Part shown: piece after piece, positions 22,751 to 37,600 of the stretch
Numbering within the stretch: the stretch's first letter is position 1
How the letters are laid out: each line of letters starts with the position of its first letter
From: Antennarius striatus
Taxonomy: Eukaryota > Chordata > Actinopteri > Lophiiformes > Antennariidae
Assembly (NCBI RefSeq): GCF_040054535.1
Contig: NC_090781.1
Location: forward strand, 19,997,579 to 20,061,578
Reading direction: 5' to 3'
DNA: 64,000 bases
Translations under genes and position numbers: made by a program
Notes under the pieces: model-generated
The model's input: only the letters and a program-made list of their open reading frames with translations
The model's database searches: none
What the model was told of the DNA's origin: nothing

Positions 22751-25700
22751 ATGAGTCTAGTTCTTCATGATCTCCTGGTCTGCTGCAGAGGCCTGGAGAA
22801 TGACAAGGCTACAGAGAGGAAGGTGATCAGACCTGCACGTTCACAATGAAAGTAGTGTCATGTGATAGCGTCCTGCACCAGTATAAAACCTCAATTTTGA
22901 CAGCTGTGTCCCCTCTTCACGCCTCCAGAAAGAAGCTGAACGTTTCAGAAGGCTCATCCGAACTTCAGAGGTTGTGCAGGAGTTGGATCGTACATCTGGG
23001 CTTAGATCTAAAGGCTCCAAGCAGCTCACATGGGATGCTGTCTTCAGGTAGGCTCTCGCAGTGTATATGAATTTCTTTTTACACATAGGGTTGTTTGTTT
23101 TAGATGTGCCATTCATAATGTGAAAGCCCTTTTCTTATTTTTAAATATGGTTGCACATACTGTGATAACTAAATTAGTTTTGCCACATCTGATGTCAGGT
23201 CTCTGCAGCGTTATGTCCAGAAGGAGACTGAGAGTATGCAATCAAGTAAATCCAATGTCACGGCTACAACGCTGGCGAGCCGTCAGAAGAAGATGGCCCA
23301 AATGTGCAGCTTGATCAAATACTTCATCCGTTACGCAAACAAACGTAAAAACTTACTTCCTCTGGTTCATTACCCTTAGCAGAAATCAGAATAATGCTGA
23401 GCAATTAGTCTGAACATCGTACCCTAATGTGTCTCTCTCGCTGCCTGCAGGTGGGCCTCGACTGAAGTGTAATGAGCTGCTGAAACATGTGATGGAAGTC
23501 TTGCAGAGTTCATATAGCTGTTCAGCGTATGGAGAAGATTACAGCAGCCTCCTAGTAAAAGACATCCTCTCTGTTCGCAAGTACTGGTGTGACATCACTC
23601 CGCAGCAGTGGCACAGTCAGTGGGATATTTGTCTGAATCGTATTTAAATATTAGGAAACTAATACTAGAAATGCTACGCATATTTCTCCCTTTGCATTGC
23701 AAGTGTTATGAAATCACTTAGATGAGCCCCTTTCTGTCTGTAACTGTAATCCCTAGATCTCTTGGACTTGTACTGTCACTTGTTCAACTCATCATCCAAG
23801 TCCATCAACCGTGTTCTTGTGAGCAGAGTCATCCATACAGTCGTACAAGGCTGTTGTATGCAAACTGAAGGATACAGCAACGCTCTCTTCAGCTTCTTCC
23901 CCAAAGCGCTGCTAAATGCCAGGTGAGGTCATTCGTCAGTATCGTACTGGATGTTGGAGTTAAATCCATACAGACATGATGTGCTTATTGTTTCCTGTTT
24001 AGGGAGGAGAAACACTTGGCTGTTTTGGAGCACCTCATCTCTGCTCTCAATTTCTTCTTGAAATCAGCAGCCATGAACTGTCGGATGAGGGTTTGCCACT
24101 TGGGAGAGGAGCTTCTCACTCCTATTCTGTATGTCTGGGAGGAAATGAGGCCCAGTGCGGCTCTCCAACAGGAGATCGTGGAGTTCTTTAACCTGCAGAT
24201 CTGTGCTCACCACCCCAAAGGGGCCAAAACACAAGATACAGGTAGAGGGCCCTCCTTTTTTCATTAAAACTGTTTTTCTTCTCTTTGTATGGTAGACAGG
24301 CTTTATGTCAACTTGGTTATCATTCTCAGCTTGCCGTAAAGCCTGTCTAACTTAATTGTCAAAGTTTAAATTGCGATGTCAAAATTTTCAAAAACACATT
24401 TTCATATTAGATTCATAATTCAATTTCAACTTTTCCAGCGGTAGGTATGTCCTTAACCCAATAAGCACTCACTAGTGGTCTCTTTTTGTATTTTAGGTGC
24501 TCATGCTGAGGACTGGGTCAGGTGGAGGAGTCTGCTGTACAACCTGTATGAGGCCTTAATCAGAGAAATCAGCCATATAGGCAGTAGAGGGAAGTACGTC
24601 ACTGGGACCCGACACATAGCAGTGAAAGACAATCTCATTGAGTTAACAGCTGACATCTGTCACCAGGTAACAGAGACCAGTGGGTTAACTGTACAGGCAT
24701 CTATCTGCTCAACACTTATTTAATCTCTTTTTCTGATTGTAGCTGTTCACTGATGACAACGACGCCCACGTCATGGAGGTGATCCAGGCCTCTCACCGAA
24801 GCCCCTCCTGTGGAGCAGCCAGCAAACGACGACGCATTGAACTGGGCTGGGAGGTCCTCCGGGACCGCCTGCAGCCACATCTCAGCGACTTTGATGTCAT
24901 ACCCTGGTAGGAGAATCACAGGAACATATGAGTTTTGCTGTTTAAATTTGGTTTTATCAGTTTTATTTTATGTAACAGTACTTAAAGTATTTCAATTTGC
25001 CCACTTCAGATAACAAATCACAAAAAATTTCCTCTTTAATCCTCATTTCTCAGGCTGCAGATCACGACAGTGCTTACCTCCAAGTACCCATCATTGATGC
25101 CTAGCCGAGAGCTGGTCCCACTGCTGTCAGTCTTGTTCCAGCTCCTGGTGGAGCAGCGTAGAGGAGAGAGGGGGCCGTATGTGCTACGCTGTTTAAGGGA
25201 GGTGGCCCAGTGCCAGGTCCAGTATCCCGAGAAGGCCCACATCCACAAAATGGAGCTTGGTAGGCTTTGGGGTAGGGTGTGGGCCCTGGCAGTGCGAGGG
25301 GTCAGCTCACCCCAGACGGAGGCTCTCTGTCTTGACCTGCTGAGCTCTGTGATCCACGGCGGGTTGATCAGTTTGGACCGGGAGCTCTGGAAGCTCTTCT
25401 CTGGATCAGCATGCAAACCGTCTCAGTGAGTCCGGGTGTATAACGTTAAGATCTCTGTTCGTGTTGAGAACCCATCGCTTGTTGGTGACTGTATTTACTT
25501 GTACTCTCCATCCACAGGAGTTCTGTTCTCTGTCTGGCCCAAACCCTGCTGCAATATCCGGTCCCTAAAAGTCTGAACTCTAGCTCCGGCTGGGACCTCC
25601 CAGCATCCCTGACCCTGAAGGAGTCCCTCATCGCCTGGCTGCTGATGACTGATCAGAGCGACGAGGTGGAAGAAAGCTCCAGACCACACCCCATCATTTG

Positions 25701-28700
25701 CAAGTTGGTGATTTGGTTTTATCTATATTTAAAAATATAAATCAGGTAATTTCTAAAATCATTATGTCTGTTTATGTCAATTTTTATTCCACTTTTGCAG
25801 AGAATTTCCCTACAATCTAATAGCGAACATCCTGGTCTCTATAACTTTGAAAGACACAAGAGCCGGCTTCAAGTTTTTGCTCGGTGCTGAAGGGGCAGAA
25901 AGGTAGAGGAAATGATCCTGAGTGCTTTAACCTCCATCGTGATGATAATGACTTGTTCAACCCATGTTTCAATTTTTTCTTTCAATTATTATTATGATTC
26001 GCTGGTACGGAAGTAATTCAATTCTCAATTACTTTTCAAAGTACCCCTGCTCAAGAGGAAACCTCATCCAAAGATGATCTGGAAGAGATCGAGAGTCTGT
26101 ACCTGCAGTTCAGTTTCAACACACTGCCCTTAGCGATGCGAGGAATGGATGAGTCGTTGCAGAAGGCTTCAGCTGACGCCCAATTCGCTGACGTACCCGG
26201 CTTGAGAAACAAGTTGGAACAATCTCTGCTTTGTGTCTCTGACAACTTGCTCAGCTGTTACTCTCCTGATGTGAGTCAAAGTCAAATACATCTGTTAATA
26301 TGTCTGTGATGTCTTCATTATGACAAAATACTTTTATATTTTGATTCCGCCTACAGTCTCAGGCCACACCAGCAGAATGCCTGGTGCGCTGCTTCAGTCT
26401 GCTAACCGGTGTTTTAGCAGGTTACGTCTCCACGGGCATCCTGACTGAGGAGGAGGCCGGCTGTTCACCACTCTTCTCTAAAGCCAAGGTATCAAATGCA
26501 TCAAAAGAAGACTGATGATTTCTCATTCTGACGTCTGAATATGTAAAGTACCGCATCCAAGCATCAAAGAATTGAAGATCGCTGGTTTGTCCTTGTCACC
26601 AGGCGCTGGCACAGGAGTTTAGCGGTTTTGTTTATAGCGTCAAAGTGAAGATGTCAGAAGAAGGAACCATGAAGATGCTTCGATCTGTGATGAATCTCTG
26701 CACAAAGGCAGCCAGCAGGAAAAGCAGGGTGAAAAAATGGGAGCATGCATAATACTGAAGTAATTCTGCATTTAGAATAGTCTGGTTTTTTAACATTTTG
26801 TCCTCTCTTCTGCAGGGTAAAGCTTTTCGCTTCTCCAGTCTGTTCATTAAGATCCTGCCAGCTGGTCTCCTCAGTGAACTGTCTGAAGTCTGCAAACTTT
26901 TGGTAAGGGGTATCTTGTAAATATAGAAGATTTGAGAGGTGTGGAGACAAAAAAAGACTTGAATCTTTTTTCCTTTGCTCCTCAGCTGAGCAATGTTTCC
27001 AAGCGAGTCTGTGCTGTGGATGAAGATGATCACATGGACGAAGCCTGGGACATGTCAAAAGCTCAACAAGGAGATGACATCGACCTGTTTGATGAAGGAC
27101 ATGAGTCCCACAGCAGCAGCAGCAACGGATCCCACAGACAGAAGGGAGACAACACCGATGCGTCCTGTGGGCCGGGTGAGAATGGATCACTTGCTCAGTA
27201 AATCAGTGCCTCTTTTACAAGCAGAAAAATTTTAAACAAATTCTTTTCTGTCAGGTGCGAAAAGTCTGCTCGCACACGATCATCTGACCCAACAGGATCT
27301 GGCTTTCCTTGCGGTCTTGGAGTTCCTGTGTGAATGCGGTTCTGTTCAGCCAGTCCATGACCTGCTCTTCAAGCCGCGGGAGGTGCGCCGCAAGCTGCTC
27401 TTGTTGTTGGAGCACGTTGACTTCAGCAAAGCCCTGCACCTCCAGAAGGTGGGTGGCAGCTGAAATGGAGAGGCCTGGTTCCACTGGAGATGGTAGGGAA
27501 GCCACTGGACAATAATATCTGTTTGTCTTCTAGTATCTCGTCCTGCTGAAGAAGCTTCCTGTCGAGGACTCGCTCTCTCCAGAGGATTTCGATATGCTGC
27601 TTCGTCCTCTGGCGTAGGAAATTTTTCTGTTACTGTTTCTGATGCTTTTTTTTTTCCACCTAATCCAAGTCAAGACTATTAAAAGACGGTTAATCTCGTT
27701 GTGTCTCCAGGGACCTGTGTTCTCTTTACCGTCAGGACCAAGAGATCTGTGCTGCTGTTCTGCTGGGATTGTTACCCTCCATCAGGAGCCTGGGAGAAAC
27801 TCACCACCTACCAGAAGAAATGAGACACGTTCAGGGATCCCTTCTTCAAGTGGTGTCTGGATTCTGGTTAGTGGCACATTTCTATTAGAGATCCTGTTCA
27901 CGTGACATGAAATTGGAAGTTTTTAGCAAAATTTCATAATATGTCTTCAATCTGTGTGTGATGAAGTGATATTTACTCAACCACTGTGCTGGGTTTCAGT
28001 TTCCTGAGCCAAACAGGGAAATGTGTGGTAGCTGTTCGAGCTGCTTTAGTCCGTTGCCTGATTGCCTTGCTGGAGGTAAGCTCTCAGAGATCGTCAGGAG
28101 GTGATGTGATCAGCCATGTTTCATTCTCCAGGGGTCCAACATACATTCAACTGGGCGTTCACATCCGTATCATTAGTTTTGTCACTCTGCCCCCTTCTGA
28201 TAGGCTGACCCTTGTTGTCAATGGGCGGTTTTAAACATCAGAGGACCCGACAGCAAAGATGATGTTCCAGTGTATCACATCCTTCCATCTCACCTCGCTG
28301 ATGCCCATCACCAAATTCGCATGTTGGTAGCCATGTCCGTGGAGAGGTATGCTGACTCTGGTAATGATAAAGTCATTGAGCGAATCATAAATGTGATCAT
28401 CAGCATAATTCTCCTGTGTGACCAGGTTGTTTCTGGAGATAAGAACAAAAATGCATCCAGATAAGGGGAAAATGTTGCCGCTCAAACACCAGCAGGCGGC
28501 TTTCGAGAGTGTTTACCTGAAGGCTCAAGAAGGAATGAGGCTCCCGGTGAGTTCAAGTGTTGAAATGGTTATTTCTTCTGCCAGGTAGGAAATCTGGTGC
28601 GCAGATTTGCACAAAACTTGTTGGAAGGATGTGACGCGGATCAGAAAAAAAAAATTCATTTGTCTAATGCTTCTTGTTTCCGTGTGATCGTACGCAGAGA

Positions 28701-31700
28701 AGCAGCTCATCAGCGGATCATAAGGATGAGCTGTTCAACCGCAAGGCCGCCCTGTTGAAGAGCTTGTCTGTCGTGCTGTGTTGTAGCCCGGTCTGTGAAA
28801 AACAGTGTCTGTTTGCCCTTTTCCAGTCGTACAAGGAAAACAACATTGAGGAACAGCTCATTAAAAAGGTGGGAATTTGATGCTGAATGCTGTGTTGTCA
28901 CAAAAAGAGTGTTGATTTACGTATTGCTCAGTAAGACAAACGAGGTTTTCTTTGTTGCAGATGCTGTGCAGTGTATCCAAAGTTTTGGGCTACAAGAGTG
29001 TGAAGGCATTTGTCAGCGCTCACCTGTATTATTTGGTAGCCGAGTGGCTCGCACTGAGGCAGTCTGATGATCGCTACACTCTTGGATCTTTCCCTTACGG
29101 CCTCCTAGATCACGACAACGTCAAAGATTTCTATAAGTGCGGATATGACGTCTATTCTCCCCCCTTACCGCCATTAACAATCATCTTACCTTCATCCCCT
29201 GTCATCTCTTGTCCCCTCACAGCTCCACCTATCAGGTGCTGATCCCCCACTTGGTCTTCCTGGATGACTTTAAGCAGGTGAAGTCTATCGGTCAGTATCT
29301 GGAGAAGGACTGGCGAGGGTTATTGGCTGACTGTTTCCCTAAGATCATGGTCAACATCCTGCCGTACTTTGCCCTGCCTGGCCAGGATGCACAAGTGGCG
29401 CAACAGCGAGAAAAGGCCCACCGGGTGTACGACCTGCTCAAAGACGCCAACTGTCTGGGGAAACAGGTAAACCCGACTGGATAACATCAACCTACATCTG
29501 CATCAGGGGGTTAGACATTTGTTGCTGATAAACCGAAAGAATATTTATGCAGGATTAACAAGTTCCGCTCATCTTGAGCCACATTAAGTGAAAATAAAGT
29601 AATGGAATGTTGAATATATTTGATGTGAGTAAAGACAAACTGTTTTGTCTGCAGCAAATCGACAGCCTGATCCACAGCAATCTGGCAGACATAGTGGTGG
29701 AACTGCTAATGACTCTGTATGAGGGGAGTGGAACCGAAGTGGATGAAGGAGACCTGAAATGTTTTATTGGGTAACTGTAGTTCAAGTTTACACTGTCTTC
29801 CTTATTTTATATCATCCTTATACTTAAAATGCTTGTTAAAAAAAATAAATTTGATATTAGATACCGCTCTCGCTGCTTATTGCCTGTCAGAGAACTGGAT
29901 CCTGCACCAAACCCGCCGTACTTCAACTCTCATGTCATTAAAGCGACGCTGGACTACCTCAGCAAGTGCCACAGCGACACCCACAAGTCTTTGGTGACCA
30001 TTCTCTCCAAACCTCCTGTAAGATGTTTGACTGATCCCCGATTTCTACACTGTTAACTACTCTGCACTGTATAACTTTGTTCCTTTTTTTTGTGTGGCAG
30101 ATTTCTATCCAGAGGATTTTGCTGGCGATCTGTGAACGAGCAGCGGAGACGACCAACAGCTACGAGCGTCATCGCATACTCCTCATGCACCACCTGTTTG
30201 TCAACCTGCTGCTCAGAGAGGTGAAGGACGGCCTGGGAGGAGCGTGGGCCTTTGTCCTCAGGGACATCATCTACACGCTCATTCATCACATCAACAGCAG
30301 GTAGGTGACGTGCAAACAGGCGGCGCATAGACGCAACTCCGTTACTGTTCGCCTGAACCGGTTTGTACTTCTCCGACCCTTAGACCAGCTCAGTGTGATG
30401 AAGTTTATAACCGGAGCATCTCCCTGTGCTGTGACCTCTTGACCTCCGTGTGTCGGGCGGCCCTGCAGTTCTGCGATGATGCTCTTGACTGCCACCTGCA
30501 GGTCATCGTTGCGACCCTCACGGCTAAGGTGACCACCCAGTCCACCGTTTCACAACAGGTGAGGAGGGATTAGTTCAAGACTGTTCTGATTCACAAGTTT
30601 TCTGACTCATAAAGAATTCTGTTATCCATTCAATTTGAATCATAATTGTCACGTGACTGCATCTTTATGGGATTTGCCTCAGATTTGAATCTCTATACTT
30701 CTATGACACCTCTAGGTTCTCAGACTTTTGCAGTTTCTCATCATTGAAAACCAACAGAAGCTAAAAGAAGTCGTCAGCAGGTTGGAGCCTTTTCCTGACC
30801 TCCCTGAATTCAAAGAGCTGCGATCTGTGCAGCACATGCTCAAATACAACACTGGGACCTTCACGCTGAGACAGGTAGCGAGGTCACTTTATATCATCAC
30901 TATACAGCTGTTCTGAGCAGTCCCAAATGTACTGGGTGATCTATGTCTGTCACGTTTCTCCTTCAGGAGATATCCCACTTCCTGTCAGTGACTTCCTGTG
31001 ACTCCTTACCGCTGACCAGACTTGAGGGAGTGAAGGAGCTGACCAGACAGCTGCACAGAAACAAGGGACAAATCCGAGAGCTGCTCAAAGAGAGTCATTG
31101 TACGATGCCACCCGAGGGGATAAATTGTTTGTGTCATGCAAATTCCTCTTGGGTTCACTGTCCTGTCTTTACCCTCTTTGCAGCCGAACCCACCGACAGC
31201 GTCTTGGTGAAGTTGGTCCTCAGGCTGCTGCAGCTCTGTAAGCTGGCGGCCAATCACCCTGGAGGGGCCCGCATTCTCGGTATGAAACCATACAGCTGCT
31301 GGGATGTGTCTGGACCGTTTTCAGCTTTGACACCACAGATCTCTTCCTGCAGAGGCGGCGGGCGGCTGTCTGGGAGAACTGGGTCCTGTAGATTTCTCCA
31401 CCATCGCCCTGCTTCACGGCAGCGACCCCCTTTACAAAAAGGCTGCGTCTCTCTACACCTCCACCAAGCTGCAGCGTCTTTACATCGTCCTCAACTGCAT
31501 GAACGACGCCCTCACTCAGCAGAGGTGCGGTTCACGTTAGCCTGAATGTTCCTTTCGAGGAGTGAGTAGTTTGCACTGACATTTACTGTTCCTTACCTTT
31601 TGTGTTGTGGTTGTCGGCAGCATCGAAGTGAAGCAGGCGGCTGTCCAATGTGTGAAGAGCATCCTCGCCACTCAGTCTGGCATGGATTTCTGGGAGCAGC

Positions 31701-34588
31701 ATAAAGACAAAGGAGACCCCATGCTGGCCTACCTCAATCCCTTCAGACAGGCCAAGACGAAGGTGGGTGAAGGGTGTTTACGTGGGTGAGTCTGAACGAG
31801 GACAGAGGGCTTTTGTGAGGATGTGGAGCTACAGAGACGACTACTAGCACTGTCCACCCTGTTCTGACTGATTGTTCTGCCCGACCAGGCGGCAGCTGTG
31901 AATATCGAGGAGAACTCAGAGGCCAGAGAGAAGCTGGAGAGTCGGGGGTTTTGGATTCCACAGGCGGGAACTCACGAAGCTTGGCTGAGAGCTCTGTGCT
32001 GCGCTCTGATCGACAGCGGGGGAGTCAGGAGTGAGGCTCTGCTGATGTCACGGCTGCTGTGTCTGGTGAGTGCATGGACTCCACCTTCATCCTTGTGTTG
32101 CATTCGTGATCCACTTTTTGTTTCATTTCAAGTCCATCCTCTCGCCCCAATGCCCCAGATGTGTTGATACCTGTATCCGTTTGTCTCCAGGTGTGGGTGG
32201 ACTGCTGTCAGACGCTGCTGCCTCTCATCATTCACGCCATCCTCCTAGACGACCCTGATGGGCAGTGGAGAGTGTCACTTTCCTCCCACATTCAGGACTT
32301 CTTCAGCTTTTGCTCCAGAAGTTCTCAGGCCTCCAGTCGGTCTGCCACACCACTCAACTGCGACTCCGGTGAGTTTGAGGGATGGACACACTGCGGTATT
32401 CATTCAGTCTAACAGTTCAGAGTTACGCATTTATTAATCTTCACAGAGTCAGACACCGTTAGCCAAGGCTTGTACGACAAGAACTCTCTGCGTACGATGC
32501 TCGCTGTCATCGACTATCTGAGACACCAGCAGAGACCGCTGGAAACTAAGAGGTTTGTTATTTTAACCCAAAATGTTTCAGATTATTTTAAATTTGGAAA
32601 TATATGCCCTGCTTCTGGAGCACATTAACTCTGTATCTGCCCCCCAGCAGCTCCTGTGGGACTGTGTGTGACTCCAACTTCTGGCTGGAGCTGAACTACT
32701 TGGAGGTGGCCAAAGCTGCCCAGTCCTGCTCAGCTCACTTCACGGCCCTACTGTACACTGAGATCTACATGGACAAGATCAGGGCGGACATCGAGGACAG
32801 CCGCAGGTGTGGAAACATTTTAATAATAATCATAATAACATCCCAAATCTATTTTCTTAGTTGTTTTTTTTCCTTTGTGAGTTTTTTTTTAACCCTTTCT
32901 AAGTTGGTTATATTTACTTTTAAACAATTCTGGACATCTTGATGGATTTTCATGAAAATAATAGCCGTTGAATTTTAGTGTTTTTTCTAATTTTTATTTC
33001 ATTAGTGCACGTATTAAAATTTTGATTTACTGTTTGTTTTGGTGAAAGGGTCCTTTTTGAGGCTTGTTGGATGTTTTGTCTTTTAATTCATCCATATGTT
33101 AAAAAAAAATCCATAGAACAAAATCCAAAGCAACACGGAGGCTCAATTTTGAAGAGAACAGCCAGACCTTCACCATCTCCAGCCTGACTGAGAAGAGTGA
33201 GGAGGACACCATCAGTCTGCAGGTCAGTTCCTCCAGTTGTTGGCTTTTGTTTAGTTTTTTTTAATATAACAATACAAATACACTTGACTTTAATCTCTTG
33301 ACAACAACTGGGAAACTCATTCTTTCCGTCCATTCATTCTTTAATTGCTGTCCGTCCCAGGAGCTGCTGATCGAGGTGTATCGGAGCATTGGAGAGCCCG
33401 ACAGTCTGTACGGCTGTGGCGGGGACACGACGACTAGTCCGCTGACGAGGTTGTCTAATAGTATTTAATGCGACTGACAGATGTGCTCGGCGTCCTTCAT
33501 GTTGTCACTCATACCATTGTTTGGTCGTGGTGTATAGGATTCGAACCTACGAGCACGAAGCAATGTGGGGGAAGGCCCTGACGTCATACGACCTCCACGC
33601 AACTCTACCTGAGGTCACGCGACAAGTTGGGATTATAGAGGTGAAATAATGATATTATTATGTCAGTGGGGAGGCGAGACAGTTGAAGTTTTATTTGTAT
33701 GTCTGGTATTTGCTGCAGACTCTCTTCTCTCTCATCAGGGACTGCAGAACTTCGGCCTGAGCAGCATCCTCACCACCTACATGAGGGGTCTGGAGAGTGA
33801 AGGGCTGGAGTGGGGAGCCGAGCTGAGAGAGCTCCGCTTTCAGGCCGCCTGGAGGAACACTCAGTGGGACTGTGAGCTGCCATCGAGGTGAGCGTCTGCT
33901 CCACAAAGCACCTGAGAACCACCAGCAGTATCTCAGCTGATTTCTCTTCATCAGGGGTGAGAAATCCAAACCTGGATTCCACGAATCGGTGTTTTCCTCT
34001 CTGCAAGCGCTGCGAGACAAAGAGTTCTCCGTATTTGACGAAATGATGAAACGGGCTAAGTACGCGAGACATTTATACACAAAGTTCAAGTCTTACCTCC
34101 ACGTCAGCTGAACAGTTCACGTCCACAGGAGTGCGGAGGTGGAGGAGCTGTGCAGGGGCAGCCTGGAGGCCGTGTCTTCTCTCTACCCAACTCTCAGGAA
34201 CCTGCAGAGTGTCGGGGAGCTGGAAAGTGTCAAACAGCTCTTTTCCAGGTGAAATCAGTCAGACATTGGAACGCTCTCTCTCCTCTGAGATCATGGATGA
34301 AATACATTTATTAAATAAAACTTTACCTCCTGTATTTTTATTCCCAGGCCCTTCTCAGATGAGACACTGATCAGACTTTGCAGCCAGTGGCGGCAGCATT
34401 CACAGCTGCTCGCCGACAGCGACTTCCCTCTGGTGGAGCCCATCCTGGCTGTTCGCTCTGTGGCCCAAAACACCTTGATGTCCAGGCTGGACGCTGGCGG
34501 CAACGCCGGCCATCACCTCAGCTCTATCTTTACTGACCACCTCATGGAGCTCTGTCGGCTAGCATGCAAGGCTGGGAACACACAAGTA

Positions 34589-34671
<83 letters not shown>

Positions 34672-37600
34672 TGAGAGAGTATTTCCTAACTGTGTTGTGC
34701 TTCCTCTGCAGCTAGCAGAACGGGCAGTCTTCCAGATGAAGCAGCACGGTGGCGGAGGGTCAGGAGCTTCGTCCGCTGCGTCGGCATGGCAACTGGAAGA
34801 AGCCAGGGTGTTCTGGGCGAAGGGAGAGCAGGGACTGGCTCTGGGACGTCTGAGACAAATGATAAACAACCTGGAAGAAAAGGTGGGACACACTGAAGTG
34901 TCAGAACGTAATCCACTGGGACTGATTTATCCACCTCATAATTCAGTTAAGAGGTGGATCTGGCTTCTAAATGAGTTTTTTTTTGTTTGTTTTTATGCAA
35001 GATCGAGATTCTTTTTTCACATTCTGACAGCATTCTGAAAGATAATAATCGGCCTATCATAATATAAATATCAAAACAAGTAAAAGCCATAATGTTGAGG
35101 TGATTCATCGAACTGTTCCCTGCTTTATGTTTCGTTGACCAGTACACTTTAAATCCGGCCATGGTCCCGGTCTACACCGAGTGCCTCAGGCTGTGCGGTA
35201 ACTGGCTGGCAGAGAGCTGCCTGGAAAGCCCTGGAGTCATACTGGAGAAGTACCTGGAAAGGGTAAGAGGAAATGGGACTCCTCATCCAGACGGGATGCT
35301 GTCACCCTGTCCCACACAAATTATTTATCTATGCCCAGATAAATACGGAGAAGCCCTGAAGACATAACTTTCAAACTTTTGCAAGTTTCAAGTTTATGTT
35401 CTCTGGATGTGGCGTTCATGTGGACAGCTTTTACATTATTCATGTGTCTGTCATTTTCAAGCCTCTCCTCTCCTGTCCTCCAGGCCGTGGAGGTGATTGA
35501 GGAGGAATCGATGGTTCACCAGGACGTCAGGCTGCAGAGTCAGCGGACGGAGGCCTACTTGTCTCTGGCCCGCTTCTCCGACGCTCAGTACCAAAGCATC
35601 GACAAATACATGAACTCGTCGGAGTTTGAGAACAAGCAGGCCCTGCTGGAGAAGGCCAAAGAGGAGGTGGAGCTGATCAGGGAACATAAAGTGACGTCCA
35701 ACAGGTTTGTGTACGAAAAGCAGGGGCAGCAGAGGAAATAAAGCAGGTGTTGGTTGAACTTGCTTCCCCTCTGACTTCACAGATACACCATAAAAGTGCA
35801 GAAAGAGCTGCAGCTGGACCAGAAGGCCCTGTCCAACCTGCAGGCAGACCGCCAGCGCTTCTTATGCAAGGCGGTGGAAAACTACATCCAGTGTCTGGAG
35901 GAAGGAGAGGAGCACGACATGTGGGTGTTCCGCCTGGCATCTCTGTGGTTGGAGAACGCTGACGTTAAGGCCGTTAATGACATGATGAAGGTGAGGAAAG
36001 TACTTCCTTTGCTTGTCTGTGCTTCGAATGAGAGATACGTGTGTTCAATAAATCAGATGTCTCTTCCAGAAAGGAGTGAAGATGATCCCTTCCTATAAGT
36101 TCCTGCCTCTCATGTATCAGCTGGCTGCTCGCATGGGGACCAGAATGGCAGTGGGCGTCACTGAGGACACAGGCTTCCATGATGTCCTCAATGACGTAAC
36201 TTAAAATTTTTTTCTTAATGTTATCACATTATCAGTTTAATTCATGAAAAATCATTTGAGGTAAGTAAAAGAATTATGCAGATGCTCCTTCACTTGTGTC
36301 TTCCACTTACAGCTGATCAGCCGAGCGTGCCTGGAGCACCCTCACCACACGCTCTTCATCATCTTCGCCCTGGTGAACGCCAACAAAGACGAGGACTTCA
36401 GCCGGACTCGGATGTCCAGGAACGCTCCGCAGCAGCCATCCCAGTTCGACCTGGTGAGACTTTCTCTTGCAGCTCCAGCGGGACTCGTTTTCATGTCATA
36501 GGAACACACAACAAAATTTGCAGTCTTTGACGAGTTTCTCTCATGCAGGAGCGTTCAGATGTGGCCCGGAAGGTCATTCATGGGGTCAAGCAGAAGAAAA
36601 CCCAGATGATCAGAGGGATGGCTCGTCTGTGCGACGCTTACATCACTCTGGCTTATATGGATGCTAGCAAACACAAAACTGAGAAGAGTGAGTACTGTAG
36701 TTGTAGACAGTGATACACATCAACACACAGAACAGTGTTTCTATAGTAGCTTCCATTACATTGCTACCATTAAATGTCTGTAGGCTCTATTATGATGCTA
36801 CGTGCTTTGCGAGGTTACTATAGTTGTTTTTTTCAGGTTTTATAGAGGCTTGCATGGACAAAGAATTCATTTTCAGCACAAATATCAAATGCTAGTTGTT
36901 ATTTCTGGGGAGATGTTTCTCCTGTTCTCAGCCTGAATCGTGTGTTCAGCTGAAGTCATCCTTTTCCTTTGCTTTATCAAAGAGGCCATTCCCATCCCGG
37001 CTGACCAACCCATCATGCAAATCAAAGACCTGGATGAGGTCGTCATCCCCACGATGGAAATCAAGGTGAAACACGAAGGACCTCCTCTCGTTATCTCTTT
37101 CTGTTGTCACAGATTTTGGAATAAGTAACTTGATCACTTTGTTTTTGCATCATCTTGTATTTAGGTGGATCCGTCCGGCTCCTATGAGAACACGGTGACC
37201 ATCAGATCCTTCGTGCCTCAGTATCGCCTGGTCGGTGGAGTCAACCTGCCCAAGATCATCGACTGCATCGGCTCCGATGGCAAGAGCCGGAGACAGCTGG
37301 TCAAGGTAGGCGGACGTCTGCTGTGTATTTTGTTAGAAGTTTCCCTTTAATTCCTGGCTAAGTGAGGGAATTCTTGTGCAAATACTTTCCTTTCTCTCGC
37401 CGCGTTCCCGACCAAACAAACACCTTCCCTTTGAAGCAGAAGCGCTGATTAAAGTCTCGCTTCACACTTCAGTTCTTTTCCATTTGCTAATGATTAATCT
37501 TTGTTTTTGTAACGGGACAAATGGAAAGTTTGTTAGATCACAAACAGCGACGTAATGAGAAGTGTGTGATCTGTGTTTGTCAGACACTTAACAGCTAATC

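Noticed and set aside
34433..35038. Long open frames through GT repeats (poly Val-Cys)
   Set aside because: GT repeats stay open in several frames; these are microsatellite artefacts. The same holds for the frames at 53923-54387 past the exon and at 60065-60531.
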